Source of the DNA: an uncultured archaeon
Lineage (GTDB): Archaea > Thermoproteota > Bathyarchaeia > Bathyarchaeales > Bathycorpusculaceae
Direction: 5' to 3'
Length of the DNA stretch: 64,000 nt
Assembly (NCBI GenBank): GCA_938023865.1
Contig: CALJDG010000024.1
Span: 20,527-84,526, forward strand
Shown: in pieces, positions 53,579-61,990 of the stretch
How positions within the stretch are numbered: the stretch's first letter is position 1
Layout: each line of letters opens with the position of its first letter
Notes under the pieces: generated by a model
Told to the model about the DNA's origin: nothing
What the model saw: the letters and a program-made list of their open reading frames with translations, nothing else
The model's database searches: none
Program-made: the position numbers and the translations under genes

Positions 53579-54127
53579 ATGGCTGAATATCCATATGGAA
53601 GCTTTGAAGACCGTGAAATGTTGACTAAAATCCCGATGGAAAAACTTCTTGACTGTTTGTTTTTGCAGATTAGGAATTTGTGGCGTGTTGACGGCTTATA
53701 CTTCCTTGGAATAGAAAAAGGGTTTGGAACCGAGACGGCTACTGAGGTCGATGCAGGTGTTTGGGAGGCTATGGCGGCTATTGAAGCTAAAAGCCTTCAA
53801 AGGATGTTTGGCGTGGGTGAAAACCCAGATGTACCAACCATCATGAGACTTTTGCGTTTGACGAGCTGGGCTTTAGACCAGCCATTTAAGACCGTTAAGG
53901 TTTCGGCAGAAAAAGCCGTTTTAAGCATAACCCGTTGCAGGACACAAGAGGCTAGGCTGAGTAAAGGTTTAGGCGAGTTTCCATGCAAGCGCGTCAGGTT
54001 TGGCTATTTGAAGAATTTTGCAAAGACCCTAAACCCAAAAGTTGAGGTTAACTGCCTTGTCTGTCCGCCTGATTTGCACCCGCAAAACGTGTGGTGCAGT
54101 TGGGAGTTCAAAATGCCGCAAAAATAG
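53579..54127 (+). CDS. DUF6125-like protein (ATC-hydrolase-like superfamily?)
   Basis: The 182-aa soluble protein starts MAEYPYGSFEDREMLTKIP and has the phrases LWRVDGLYFLGIEKGFG, ITRCRTQEARLSKGLGEFPCK and CLVCPPDLHPQNVWCSWEF. This resembles DUF6125, near L-2-amino-thiazoline-4-carboxylate hydrolase-type proteins. The Cys cluster near the C-terminus may be catalytic or metal-binding. I am not certain of the family; function unproven. Confidence 0.6.
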   Translation: MAEYPYGSFEDREMLTKIPMEKLLDCLFLQIRNLWRVDGLYFLGIEKGFGTETATEVDAGVWEAMAAIEAKSLQRMFGVGENPDVPTIMRLLRLTSWALDQPFKTVKVSAEKAVLSITRCRTQEARLSKGLGEFPCKRVRFGYLKNFAKTLNPKVEVNCLVCPPDLHPQNVWCSWEFKMPQK

Positions 54128-54180
54128 TAGAGTAAAAAGAAATTGGGAATTAGAAAATAGTAAAATTGTAATCTTGCCTG

Positions 54181-54321
54181 TTAGTACCTTCGCCTTTGAT
54201 TTCTTCTCTTCATCCAGCACTCGCGACAGTAAACTGGTCTGCTTGGGTCCGGAACGAAGGGTACTTCGCATTCTTGACCGCAATCAGAACAGACTGCCTT
54301 GTGCATCTCTTTACCAGACAT
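54181..54321 (-). CDS. Tiny CxxC zinc-finger protein, 46 aa
   Basis: The frame runs from ATG at 54319-54321 to TAA at 54181-54183. The product has CSDCGQECEVPFVPDP, then RPVYCREC and a basic tail KRRNQRRRY. This CxxC-xxx-CEVPF-RPVYCxxC pattern is a recognised zinc-binding motif in archaeal and bacterial small proteins. It probably binds nucleic acid, judging by the basic tail. It lies between convergent and divergent neighbours with its own start. Confidence 0.83.
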   Translation of the reverse strand: MSGKEMHKAVCSDCGQECEVPFVPDPSRPVYCRECWMKRRNQRRRY

Positions 54322-54485
54322 TTTCGCCTACTCAACTCCTTTAACTTATACTGTGCAAAAGCCGCCACTAAAAAGCAGTTTTGCACGACCACCATATAGG
54401 CTATGAAGCCCCATATAAGAGTTTGCTACAGAAACCTTAACATTTAAAATAGCAGATAAGAAACAGAGTATGTGAGGCTTGCAAA

Positions 54486-55469
54486 GTGATTAAAAACCTT
54501 GAAATCGTTAACTTTAAATCAATAAAATACCTTAAGCTAGAGTGCAAAAGGATAAACCTCTTTATAGGCGAACCAAACACTGGGAAATCAAATATACTAG
54601 AGACGTTAGCGCTCTTGTCCTCAACTTACCATCTTAGAAACAGAAACGTTCATGATTTTATCAGATTTGAAAATATGATAGACCTTTATCACGACCATTT
54701 TTTAGAAAATGACATTAGAATTAGTTTTGATAGGAAAACGTTGGAAATTCACTTCAAAGATGGGTTTTTCCATGGAAATTATGTTAATGAGGAAGGCAGA
54801 AAAATTACAGATATTTTTAGGTACGATTACCAAGGATCTGGAACCCAACTCATTTTAGCAGATTTAACACGTGATCTTGCTCCATTCAAATTTTATAGGT
54901 TTCATATACTATCTGCTTTCCCAGATAAAAATTCAGAATTTCTTAATCCGCCTTATGGAGACAACCTTCTTACAATCCTTTTAGTTAACAAGGGTTTGCG
55001 AGTTATTATTAGACAGATTTTTGAAAGATTTGGTCTCATTTTAGCTTTTGAGCCTCAAGAAGGCAAAATAAGGGTGCAGAAGCAACTTGAGGAAATTGTG
55101 ATTTCCTTCCCATATTCCGCAGCCTCTGAAACTCTCCAAAGGCTAGTTTTCTACCTAGTAACTATATATTCTAACAAGGATTCTGTGATCGCCTTTGAGG
55201 AACCCGAAGCCCATGCTTTTCCATATTATACGAAATACCTTGCGGAAATCATAGCCCAAGATAAAAACAACAACCAATATTTCATATCTACACATAATCC
55301 ATACTTCCTTCTCTCAATTCTGGAGAAAGCCAAAAAAGATGAGGTGGCGGTATTTCATACAAAGTTAGAGGGTTACCAGACTAAGGTTAAGGCTTTAACT
55401 GAAGCACAAATTGGTGATGTTCTGGAAAAAGGAATTGATGTATTCTTTGACCTCGAAAGGTTTCGTTGA
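54486..55469 (+). CDS. OLD/RecF-like AAA ATPase
   Basis: The 327-aa ABC-type ATPase begins with GTG and has LEIVNFKSIKYLKLEC (the usual start of OLD-like ATPases), Walker A GEPNTGKS at 28-35, a short signature-like region, Walker B IAFEEPEAH and the STHNPYFL switch. There is no C-terminal Toprim nuclease domain, so it is the ATPase-only type. It is 12 nt upstream of a 157-aa partner gene. Such ATPase/partner pairs often act in phage or plasmid defence. Confidence 0.85.
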   Translation: MIKNLEIVNFKSIKYLKLECKRINLFIGEPNTGKSNILETLALLSSTYHLRNRNVHDFIRFENMIDLYHDHFLENDIRISFDRKTLEIHFKDGFFHGNYVNEEGRKITDIFRYDYQGSGTQLILADLTRDLAPFKFYRFHILSAFPDKNSEFLNPPYGDNLLTILLVNKGLRVIIRQIFERFGLILAFEPQEGKIRVQKQLEEIVISFPYSAASETLQRLVFYLVTIYSNKDSVIAFEEPEAHAFPYYTKYLAEIIAQDKNNNQYFISTHNPYFLLSILEKAKKDEVAVFHTKLEGYQTKVKALTEAQIGDVLEKGIDVFFDLERFR

Positions 55470-55481
55470 AAGGAGAGTCTA

Positions 55482-55955
55482 TTGAAGGTGTACCTTACGG
55501 AATGTAAGCCAGAAACGATATTAGTGCAAATTTTAACTCGCACTTCGAGGAAAAACATTAGCCATGCTGGAAACAAGTCAGAACTTCTCAAAAAACTTGT
55601 CGAACATTTTACAAATTCAAAGGGGATCATAGATGAAGATCCATGGGCTTACCAACCTCCATTTTTAAGCAGATTTGAGAAAACGCAAGACTTGACAATT
55701 CATGAAATTAAGGTATTTCGTCGCAAGAACAGAAACAACCTTCTAATCATGTTGTGCCCAAGACTAGAGGATTGGATAATTAAAGCTGCAAATGAAGCGG
55801 ACATAAAGCCAGAACAGTTTGGCTTGCCGAATAGCCCAGAAGAGTTACATAGACTCATTAATATTAGAACTGACAATTTTAAGGAACTTGTCAAGCGTAT
55901 TAAAGATAAAAGCAACAGAATCGAGAAACTTACGCGTTATCTTGTGTCAACGTAA
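55482..55955 (+). CDS. Partner of the OLD-like ATPase, possibly a DUF4276/Toprim-like nuclease
   Basis: I do not recognise it with certainty. The 157-aa product starts VYLTECKPETILVQIL, with an E near the first strand as in Toprim cores, and later has NNLLIMLCPRLEDWII, which resembles the L-x-P-x-x-E-x-W segment of DUF4276/RloB-like proteins. A helical tail (FKELVKRIKDKSNRIEKL) ends it. The gene starts with TTG 12 nt after the ATPase and overlaps the convergent dinB by 26 nt. A nuclease effector role is inference. Confidence 0.6.
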   Translation: MKVYLTECKPETILVQILTRTSRKNISHAGNKSELLKKLVEHFTNSKGIIDEDPWAYQPPFLSRFEKTQDLTIHEIKVFRRKNRNNLLIMLCPRLEDWIIKAANEADIKPEQFGLPNSPEELHRLINIRTDNFKELVKRIKDKSNRIEKLTRYLVST

Positions 55956-57021
55956 GGGTTTTCTGTTTTTCCGCTGAAACAAAGTTTGAGACTCTTACGC
56001 CCACAAGTCTAATTTTTCTTTCTGGTTTTAGGTAGTCTTGTATAAGTTCTTTTGCTGTTTTCTTTAGGTCTTGGAGGCGGTTTGTTATGAAGGGTAGTGT
56101 TTTGCTGTGGGTGTGGGTTTCAAAGTTTTCGTAGCGAACCCGCACAGTAACCATCTTAAAGTACAACTGCTGCCTAACAAGGTCGTTGTAAACCTCCTCT
56201 GCAAGCTTTTCCAAAGTATTTAGCACTTGGTTGAAGTCTGATGTGTCCTCTTCGAATGTTACATCTCTGCTTATGGACTTTATTTGCCGCTGCTCCTCGA
56301 CCTCGCTTCTGTCCATGCCATGCGCCATCAAATAAAGCTGGGTTCCCATTACTCCGAAGGCTTCCGCTAGCACTGTTGGGTCGTGGCGGGCCAAATCTCC
56401 AATGGTTTTTATTCCCATGGCTCGAAGCTTCTGCTCTGTTTTCCGCCCAACCCATAAGAGTTTGCGGACTGGCAGCGGAGCAAGAAACTTTTCAGCTTCG
56501 TCCTCTCTGACGATTGTTAGGCCGTCTGGTTTTTGGTAGTCGCTGGCTATTTTTGCCAAGAGCTTGTTGGGTCCAATGCCAATAGAACATGTAAGCCCCT
56601 CCTTTTCCATGATTTCCTTTTTTATTTGGCGGGCTAAGGCTTCTGCCTCGGCGTAGTCCCCAACCCTTGAAGTCACATCCAAAAAGGCTTCGTCTATTCC
56701 CCAGCTTTCAAACTTGTCCGCGTACTTGCGCAGAATCGACATAATCCTTTCTGAAACTTTTGTGTAAAGCTCATAGTTTACTGGCAGATATACGGCGTTG
56801 GGGCAAAGCCTCCAAGCCTTTGAGATGGGCATGCCAGACCTCACACCGCATTTTCGTGCTTCATAGTTGCAAGTGCTCACCACACCTCGCCCTTTTCCCT
56901 CTTTTGGGTCCGCACCAACAATGACTGGTTCTCCTCGGTATTCTGGGTGCTCCCGCTCTTCTATAGCTGTGAAGAAGTGGTCCATGTCAACGTGAAGGAT
57001 TATGCGTTTTTTCTCAGCCAT
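55930..57021 (-). CDS. dinB: DNA polymerase IV (Y-family translesion polymerase)
   Basis: The 363-aa polymerase has the catalytic residues D12 and D14 (HVDMDHFF), the YEARKCGVRSGM fingers segment, and D110/E111 in SWGIDEAFLD. A little-finger domain lies from about residue 240. It bypasses damaged bases. The expected PCNA-binding box at the C-terminus is not clear (ends QKTLTLTQDNA). Confidence 0.94.
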   Translation of the reverse strand: MAEKKRIILHVDMDHFFTAIEEREHPEYRGEPVIVGADPKEGKGRGVVSTCNYEARKCGVRSGMPISKAWRLCPNAVYLPVNYELYTKVSERIMSILRKYADKFESWGIDEAFLDVTSRVGDYAEAEALARQIKKEIMEKEGLTCSIGIGPNKLLAKIASDYQKPDGLTIVREDEAEKFLAPLPVRKLLWVGRKTEQKLRAMGIKTIGDLARHDPTVLAEAFGVMGTQLYLMAHGMDRSEVEEQRQIKSISRDVTFEEDTSDFNQVLNTLEKLAEEVYNDLVRQQLYFKMVTVRVRYENFETHTHSKTLPFITNRLQDLKKTAKELIQDYLKPERKIRLVGVRVSNFVSAEKQKTLTLTQDNA

Positions 57022-57185
57022 AAACCCAACTTTTCCAAGGCCCTTTTCAAGTTACTAATCAGTTTTCTTGAAATTTGAATTTATCGCGTCGATCTTCTCT
57101 ATGTTTAGTTTCGCTAATGATTATGATTCCACAACTTTTAATGCTTGGGACTCTGCCTAAAAGGACTAGACGAGGATGTACGTAA

Positions 57186-57413
57186 ATGAAGGTGCTTATG
57201 GAAAAAGATGCCCAACAAATCGCCATCGAATTCTTGAAAAAGAGGAAGAACACGGAAAAGATAAACATATCTTCCGTTGAACAGCGGGGTGGATGCTGGG
57301 TTATTAGGGGAACATGTCCCATAGACTTGGAAGGGCACTCTTGGGCTGAAAAATTCGAAGTTGTAGTCGACATAAAGGGGAAGATTAAATCCACAGACTT
57401 TTCGCTTTTGTAA
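57186..57413 (+). CDS. Small hypothetical protein, 75 aa
   Basis: I do not recognise a family for certain. The product starts with a helix (MKVLMEKDAQQIAIEFLKKRK), then three strands (INISSVEQRGGCWVIRGTC, EKFEVVVDIKGKIKSTDFSLL), an alpha-beta(3) layout like a PepSY-type or small cystatin-like domain. A TATA-like CACAACTTTTAATG near 57132-57145 lies about 45 bp upstream. It precedes a universal stress protein gene on the same strand. Confidence 0.65.
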   Translation: MKVLMEKDAQQIAIEFLKKRKNTEKINISSVEQRGGCWVIRGTCPIDLEGHSWAEKFEVVVDIKGKIKSTDFSLL

Positions 57414-57487
57414 ATGGCACGCGCCCGTTTTCAGAATCAAAAAGCATATTTTAAGGATAAAACTGTTAAGAAAACTGGAGATGATCC

Positions 57488-57952
57488 TTGTTTAATAAAA
57501 TTCTTGTCCCGTTAGATGGCTCTGAACACTCTTTAAAGGCGTTGGGTATCGCCATAAAAATAGCTAAAAAGTTCGATGGAAAAATCGCCCTAATTCATGT
57601 TTACTCCGTAAGCGTCAGACCTGTAATTGTTCCGGAACCATCAACGCTTACGCCTGGAATTCCAATAACGGCTCCTACAGAATATTCAAGGGTGGCTGAA
57701 GCTGTTAGGGAAGCGGGGGCCAGAATATTAGCCCAGGGCAAGGAGAGAGCCAAAGCTGAGGGCATTGAGGCTGAAACCATCCTTAGAGAAGGGCATGTTG
57801 TCCACGAAATTGTTAAAGCGGCTGAGGATGGCAAGTTTAACCTAATAGTTATGGGCGCCAGAGGAATAAGCAAGATAAAAGAGCTGATTCTAGGAAGCGT
57901 AAGCGACGGCGTAATAAGAAACGCCCCATGTCCCGTCCTAGTCACAAAATAG
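57488..57952 (+). CDS. Universal stress protein (UspA family)
   Basis: The 154-aa protein starts FNKILVPLDGSEHSLKALG with TTG and ends with the ATP-binding signature VMGARGISKIKELILGSVSD, then NAPCPVLV. It belongs to the ATP-binding UspA class, small dimeric stress or signalling proteins of unknown precise role. Confidence 0.93.
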   Translation: MFNKILVPLDGSEHSLKALGIAIKIAKKFDGKIALIHVYSVSVRPVIVPEPSTLTPGIPITAPTEYSRVAEAVREAGARILAQGKERAKAEGIEAETILREGHVVHEIVKAAEDGKFNLIVMGARGISKIKELILGSVSDGVIRNAPCPVLVTK

Positions 57953-58015
57953 TTATCTGAACTTTTCCAGTTAAAGTTATTATTACGTATGGACTTAATG
58001 TTGAATAGCCTCATA

Positions 58016-58091
58016 AGCCCGGTGGTGTAGCGGTCAAGCATGGGGGCCTCTGGAGCCCCTGACGGGAGTTCGAATCTCCCCCGGGCTACCA
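58016..58091 (+). tRNA. tRNA-Gln (CUG anticodon), CCA encoded
   Basis: AGCCCGG at 58016-58022 pairs with CCGGGCT at 58081-58087. The anticodon stem GGGGC/GCCCC encloses loop CTCTGGA, anticodon CUG. The T-loop is GTTCGAATC. The discriminator is A at 58088 and CCA follows at 58089-58091. No intron is seen. Confidence 0.94.
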
Positions 58092-58355
58092 TCCCCAAAC
58101 AAAAAGAAACCTAAAACAAACCAAAACCAAAACACTACAGGACTTACTATAACCATATTTTGACAGGTTCATTGTTTAGGTGGATGAACTGCGCTTTCGG
58201 CTTGCAGTTCAATATTTATATTTTTGCGATGTTTAAGAAATAGATCATAGCGTAAAACTGTTTGTCCACTAACCTTGGTTTATGCATTAAAATTTTTAAA
58301 TTATAGTAGTGGTAAAACACTATTCAGATTTGAAAGAAAAAGACTGAATTTAATG
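58092..58355. other. Intergenic stretch with a hairpin and alternative pairing
   Basis: The first ~45 nt are an A-rich tail after the tRNA. TGAACTGC at 58185-58192 pairs exactly with GCAGTTCA at 58204-58211. GTTCAT at about 58167-58172 could compete by pairing with ATGAAC at 58184-58189. No gene lies downstream on this strand within reach and no start codon or ribosome site is evident. It separates tRNA-Gln from the convergent mscL gene. Confidence 0.4.
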
Positions 58356-58733
58356 TTATTCGATGCCCCATTTTTTGGTTACCTTAACTATTAGGAAGAC
58401 AACGAAGGCCACTATGAGGAATGTTATCAAGGCGCCTACAAAATGTCCAATGCGGAAAGGCCCCACTACAAAATCTTCCCACCGTACGTCTGGAAGTACC
58501 AGTGTTATTATTGGCATTATAAAGTCTCCCACAAGCGCCTGAACAAGTGTGCCGAGATATATGCCGAGGATGAAGGCTACTGCCATTCCCATAACTTTGT
58601 ATTTTGATATGAAGTCTAAAAACTCGTTCCATAAGCCTTTCTTGGGAGATGGGGCTGGTTTAGGCTCTAACAAGGCTTTTATTTCCTTTAGAACCTGCAA
58701 TATTTCCTCATTTTTATCTTTAGGTTTAGACAT
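58356..58733 (-). CDS. mscL: Large-conductance mechanosensitive channel (MscL)
   Basis: The 125-aa membrane protein has the MscL core: WNEFLDFISKYKVMGMAVAFILGIYLG (first helix) and GALITFLIVAFVVFLIVKVTKKW (second helix), with GDFIMPIITLVLPD between them. It opens under membrane tension in osmotic downshock. An unusual ~30-residue charged N-terminal helix (EEILQVLKEIKALLEP) precedes the core, similar to short tails in the bactofilin operon. Confidence 0.88.
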   Translation of the reverse strand: MSKPKDKNEEILQVLKEIKALLEPKPAPSPKKGLWNEFLDFISKYKVMGMAVAFILGIYLGTLVQALVGDFIMPIITLVLPDVRWEDFVVGPFRIGHFVGALITFLIVAFVVFLIVKVTKKWGIE

Positions 58734-58783
58734 ATAGTCGTCCCGTCATTTTCTTTTGTATTATGGAGTTTAGGATTTAAAAC

Positions 58784-59650
58784 TTACCATGTTGATAAGT
58801 CTTTTATTAGCCATCTCCCGTCGCAAATTGCTGTGTTTAAGCCTTTTAGGCCTTCTCGGCATATAGCAAACTTTAACTCATATTTTTTGGCAAGCCCTGC
58901 AATATTCTCCATCAGCTTAAGCCTCAAATCTTTTGGCAGATAGGTGTATCGCCCTAATTTTTCACTTTTCTCGAAGTAGAGGGGCTTAAGTTTTTCAGCT
59001 ATTTTTGGCATTGCTAGGCTTAGTCTTTGCCAGTTGTCCGCTTTAACCTTGTATGTGGAGGCTGTTATATGTTTAACGCCTATTTCTGCTATCGCCTTCA
59101 CAAGAGTTTCAGGTTTTTCGTTTATGTAGGGGATTATTGGGTCTATGCGTACAGCCACTGGCAAGTCCTTCTCAACAAGCCTTTCAATGGTTTTTAACCG
59201 CACCGCAGGCGATGGAGCGTTTGGCTCTAGGATTTTCGCTATTTCCACATCGTCTGTTGTTATTGTCACTGCCACCATGGAGGGCACACGCCTTAAAAGG
59301 TCTATGTCCCTCAAAACAATGTCCGACTTCGTTATAATCTGGATTTGGCAGTTTTGCCGCGTTAAAATTTCTAGGCAACGCCTTGTTAAGCCCAGTTCCG
59401 CCTCAACCGTTGGGTATGGGTCTGAAGAATTAGCGATGGAGATTAGTTCGCCCTTAAGTTTGGCTGCCTCCCGCTCCAGTCGTGGCAGCAAATCTTTTTT
59501 GGGTCTGCAATCATAAAAGTGCGGTATGTAGCTGGAGGCATAACAGTAGACGCATTTATGGTCGCATCCAGTGTAGGGGTTAAAGGTCAGTTTAGGCGGG
59601 CAAGTGCAAAGGGGCGAACGCCAAGGGTCAAACCACGTCAACAAGTTCAA
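58784..59650 (-). CDS. Radical SAM protein, spore photoproduct lyase-like family (Rv2578c type)
   Basis: The 288-aa protein has the radical-SAM cluster CDHKCVYCYA near 29-38, NPYTGC just before it, SNSSDPYP (ISIANSSDPYPT) and a TITTDD segment. These match the Rv2578c/SPL-related group. The substrate and product are unknown. It acts through a 4Fe-4S cluster and SAM in the cytoplasm. Confidence 0.85.
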   Translation of the reverse strand: MNLLTWFDPWRSPLCTCPPKLTFNPYTGCDHKCVYCYASSYIPHFYDCRPKKDLLPRLEREAAKLKGELISIANSSDPYPTVEAELGLTRRCLEILTRQNCQIQIITKSDIVLRDIDLLRRVPSMVAVTITTDDVEIAKILEPNAPSPAVRLKTIERLVEKDLPVAVRIDPIIPYINEKPETLVKAIAEIGVKHITASTYKVKADNWQRLSLAMPKIAEKLKPLYFEKSEKLGRYTYLPKDLRLKLMENIAGLAKKYELKFAICREGLKGLNTAICDGRWLIKDLSTW

Positions 59651-59759
59651 GATTCCGAAAGCCTCTTTTAAACGACTATCATTAAGGTTTTGTGCAAGGC
59701 TTTATGTAAATATTTTTCTGTGAAAAAACTTAAAAATGTGATTTCACATAGAAATGTGT

Positions 59760-60044
59760 ATGGTTAACATAACTGTTTCCATTCCAGAAGAACTGTATAG
59801 TAAGATGAAAAAGTATTCTGAGGTTAGATGGAGTGAGGTTGTGCGGAAGGCTTTGGCAGAATACATTAGGCGCCTTGAAGCCATAGAGCGAGGCGTTGTT
59901 CCCTCTGAAAGGCTTGTGGAGTTGCTTAGGGAATCCAGCCTCGACCTGAGCGGCGTAAGCCTAGAAAAGGCTTTAGAATTTTACGAGAAGGCGAGGGAGT
60001 TGGAGTGGAAGAGGTTTTCCTCTACGACACAAGCGCGCTCATAA
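59760..60044 (+). CDS. vapB: VapB-type antitoxin (ribbon-helix-helix)
   Basis: The ~94-aa protein starts VNITVSIPEELYSKMKKYSEVRWSEVVRKALAEYI, a ribbon-helix-helix domain. A helical toxin-binding tail follows. Both ATG at 59754 and 59760 are possible. The TATA-like TATGTAAATATTTTTC lies about 45 bp upstream. Its 3' end overlaps the PIN gene by 40 nt. Confidence 0.85.
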   Translation: MVNITVSIPEELYSKMKKYSEVRWSEVVRKALAEYIRRLEAIERGVVPSERLVELLRESSLDLSGVSLEKALEFYEKARELEWKRFSSTTQARS

Positions 60045-60343
60045 GCCTTCTAAAAAGTAACAGAAGCCCAGCCAAGGGCTTTACAACAATCCTAAACATT
60101 ATCGAGTTTCCAAAAGCCCTAGACTTCAAAGATTTAGGCGTCATATACCCGAACGTTGAAGACTACGACGAAGCCTTAAAAATTTCAGCTTCTCTTTTAG
60201 GGAAGGGCAAGCCAATACCCGCCATAGACATTTTGATAGCAGCCATGTGCTTAAGAAGGGATTTGACGCTTGTCACTGGAGATGAGCATTTTAGGCATGT
60301 TAGGTCTGTGAGGAAAGAGTTTAAGATGGAATTGGTCAAGTAA
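60005..60343 (+). CDS. vapC: PIN-domain toxin (VapC)
   Basis: The 112-aa PIN protein starts with GTG 40 nt inside the antitoxin gene. Acidic site residues are D8 (LYDTSALI), E34 (IIEFPKA), the Asp of PAIDILIAA and the Asp of TGDEHF. All four are present. The domain is shorter than usual, but nothing essential seems missing. It probably cleaves RNA when unchecked. Confidence 0.86.
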   Translation: MEEVFLYDTSALISLLKSNRSPAKGFTTILNIIEFPKALDFKDLGVIYPNVEDYDEALKISASLLGKGKPIPAIDILIAAMCLRRDLTLVTGDEHFRHVRSVRKEFKMELVK

Positions 60344-60385
60344 TGTTAGGGTTGTTTGGCCTTGGGTCTGGGTAAGCCTACTGAG

Positions 60386-61990
60386 ATGAGTTTGCGGGAT
60401 TTGTTGGTGGAGGAGCTTAAGCGTAGGGGAGTTATGGTTGTTCCAGAGGTGAGTTTTAGGACTGTTGATGGGCGGCGTTTGGTGCCGGATTTGGTTTTGC
60501 ATGACGGCGCCCAGTATGTTGTTGAGACCAAGTTGGGGGCTGAAACTAAGCTTTTGGATGCCATGGTTCAGTTATATGATTACGGTAAGCATATTGGCGA
60601 GGCAAAGGGCGCTTTTGCTGTTTTGTTTCCGCAGGAACTGCGGAGGCCTTGGCCTTCTGATGTGATCATGAGTATTGCACGGGATCCCAAGACGCAGATT
60701 AGCTGTGTTGGAATTTTTAAGGATTTGAGGCCTAGTCAGCAGTTTAGGGGTAGCCTTTACGAGGTTGCTGATTGGATTGCTGGGCATGTTTTGAAGCCTT
60801 TGGTGGTCGAGGCTGATACTGGTTTTGCTATTCGTGTCTTGAGGGAGGTTGTTGATTATATTAGTGTTGGTGTTCGGCGGTTGCAGGGTAGGGAATTGGA
60901 GGATATTTTTGGCGGTAAGAGTGTTTTTGAGAATGTCTTGCAGTATGAGGAGGGGCGTTATCCGCTGGAGGAGATGAGGCATGCTGCAGCTTATTTGTTG
61001 GTTAACCAGTTGTTGTTTTATCATGTTTTGACGCGGGTGGATGCTAGTTTTCCCGTTATTGATGAAGACCGTATTAGACGTCCGGCGGATTTGAGGGCTT
61101 ATTTTGATCCTGTTTTGCGCAGGGATTATAGTAGTGTTTTTGGTTTTGATGTGGCTTCGCGTTTGCCAGACTCGGCTGTGGATGTTGTACGGAAGGCGGT
61201 TGTGGCTGTTAAGGCTTTGGCTCCTGAAAAGATTAGGCATGACTTGCTGGGTAAAGTGTTTCATGAGCTTATCCCTTTTGAAGTGCGGAAGGCTGTTGCC
61301 GCCTTTTACACAAATAATGAGGCTGCCGAGATTTTGGCTCAGTTGGCTATTGACCGCGCCGATGCCAAAGTTGTTGATTTGGCTTGTGGAAGTGGCACAT
61401 TGTTGGTTGCCGCTTATAGGCGTAAGCGCGAACTGCTTTTGAAGGAAAGGGGCGAGTTCACTTTTGAAGATCATAAGCGTTTTTTGGAGCAAGACTTGAC
61501 GGGCATTGACATTATGCCTTTTGCCGCCCACATGGCTGTTGTGCACTTAGCTTTGCAGGCTTTGGCAGCTGGACACGAAACAGAAAAGGTGCGTATAGCC
61601 GTCTGGGATTCTACGGAGTTGGAGCCTGGGCAAATTATTCCGGCTATTTCACGGGAGCTTAAAGTCGCTTATAAGCGTCCAACATTGGAATTGTTTTTTG
61701 AGGGAAAGCCGACAGCCGAAGAGGCTTACGTAGAGAAAGGAACAGTGACACTGGAAGGAATTGGTGGAGAACAGATACCGCTGGAAAAGGCAGACGTAGT
61801 CATAATGAACCCCCCATTCACAAGACAGCAAAGGATTCCTTCTGCTTACAAGGAAGTTTTAATAAAACGTTTTTCAAAAGGGACTCCATACATTCATGGA
61901 CAAATGGGATATTATGGTTATTTTATAGTTCTTGCTGACCGATGGGCTATTAAAAGTTCGAGAATTTCTAACAGCACACTATCACATTGA
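60386..61990 (+). CDS. Type IIG-like restriction-modification protein, N-terminal part of a split gene
   Basis: The first 534 codons cover a nuclease and methyltransferase. A PD-(D/E)xK-like site is visible as PDLVLHDG and VETK (D45, E57, K59 counting from the upstream TTG frame). The N6-adenine methyltransferase has AFYTN (316-320), DLACGSGT (341-348) and NPPF (485-488). After IVLADR near 61942 the frame becomes WAIKSSR and soon stops; the expected continuation is in another frame from 61932 on. I prefer ATG at 60386 (MSLRDLLVEEL) as start. Base use is GT-rich to about 61,650, then shifts to AT-rich. A frameshift and small deletion divide this gene from the next. Confidence 0.82.
   Translation: MSLRDLLVEELKRRGVMVVPEVSFRTVDGRRLVPDLVLHDGAQYVVETKLGAETKLLDAMVQLYDYGKHIGEAKGAFAVLFPQELRRPWPSDVIMSIARDPKTQISCVGIFKDLRPSQQFRGSLYEVADWIAGHVLKPLVVEADTGFAIRVLREVVDYISVGVRRLQGRELEDIFGGKSVFENVLQYEEGRYPLEEMRHAAAYLLVNQLLFYHVLTRVDASFPVIDEDRIRRPADLRAYFDPVLRRDYSSVFGFDVASRLPDSAVDVVRKAVVAVKALAPEKIRHDLLGKVFHELIPFEVRKAVAAFYTNNEAAEILAQLAIDRADAKVVDLACGSGTLLVAAYRRKRELLLKERGEFTFEDHKRFLEQDLTGIDIMPFAAHMAVVHLALQALAAGHETEKVRIAVWDSTELEPGQIIPAISRELKVAYKRPTLELFFEGKPTAEEAYVEKGTVTLEGIGGEQIPLEKADVVIMNPPFTRQQRIPSAYKEVLIKRFSKGTPYIHGQMGYYGYFIVLADRWAIKSSRISNSTLSH

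Noticed and set aside
60572..61546. Open 324-codon frame on the minus strand inside the restriction-modification gene
   Set aside because: It is antisense to clear methyltransferase motifs; its Asn/Gln/Thr/Ile-rich translation is what the GT-rich sense codons produce on the other strand. No start signals.
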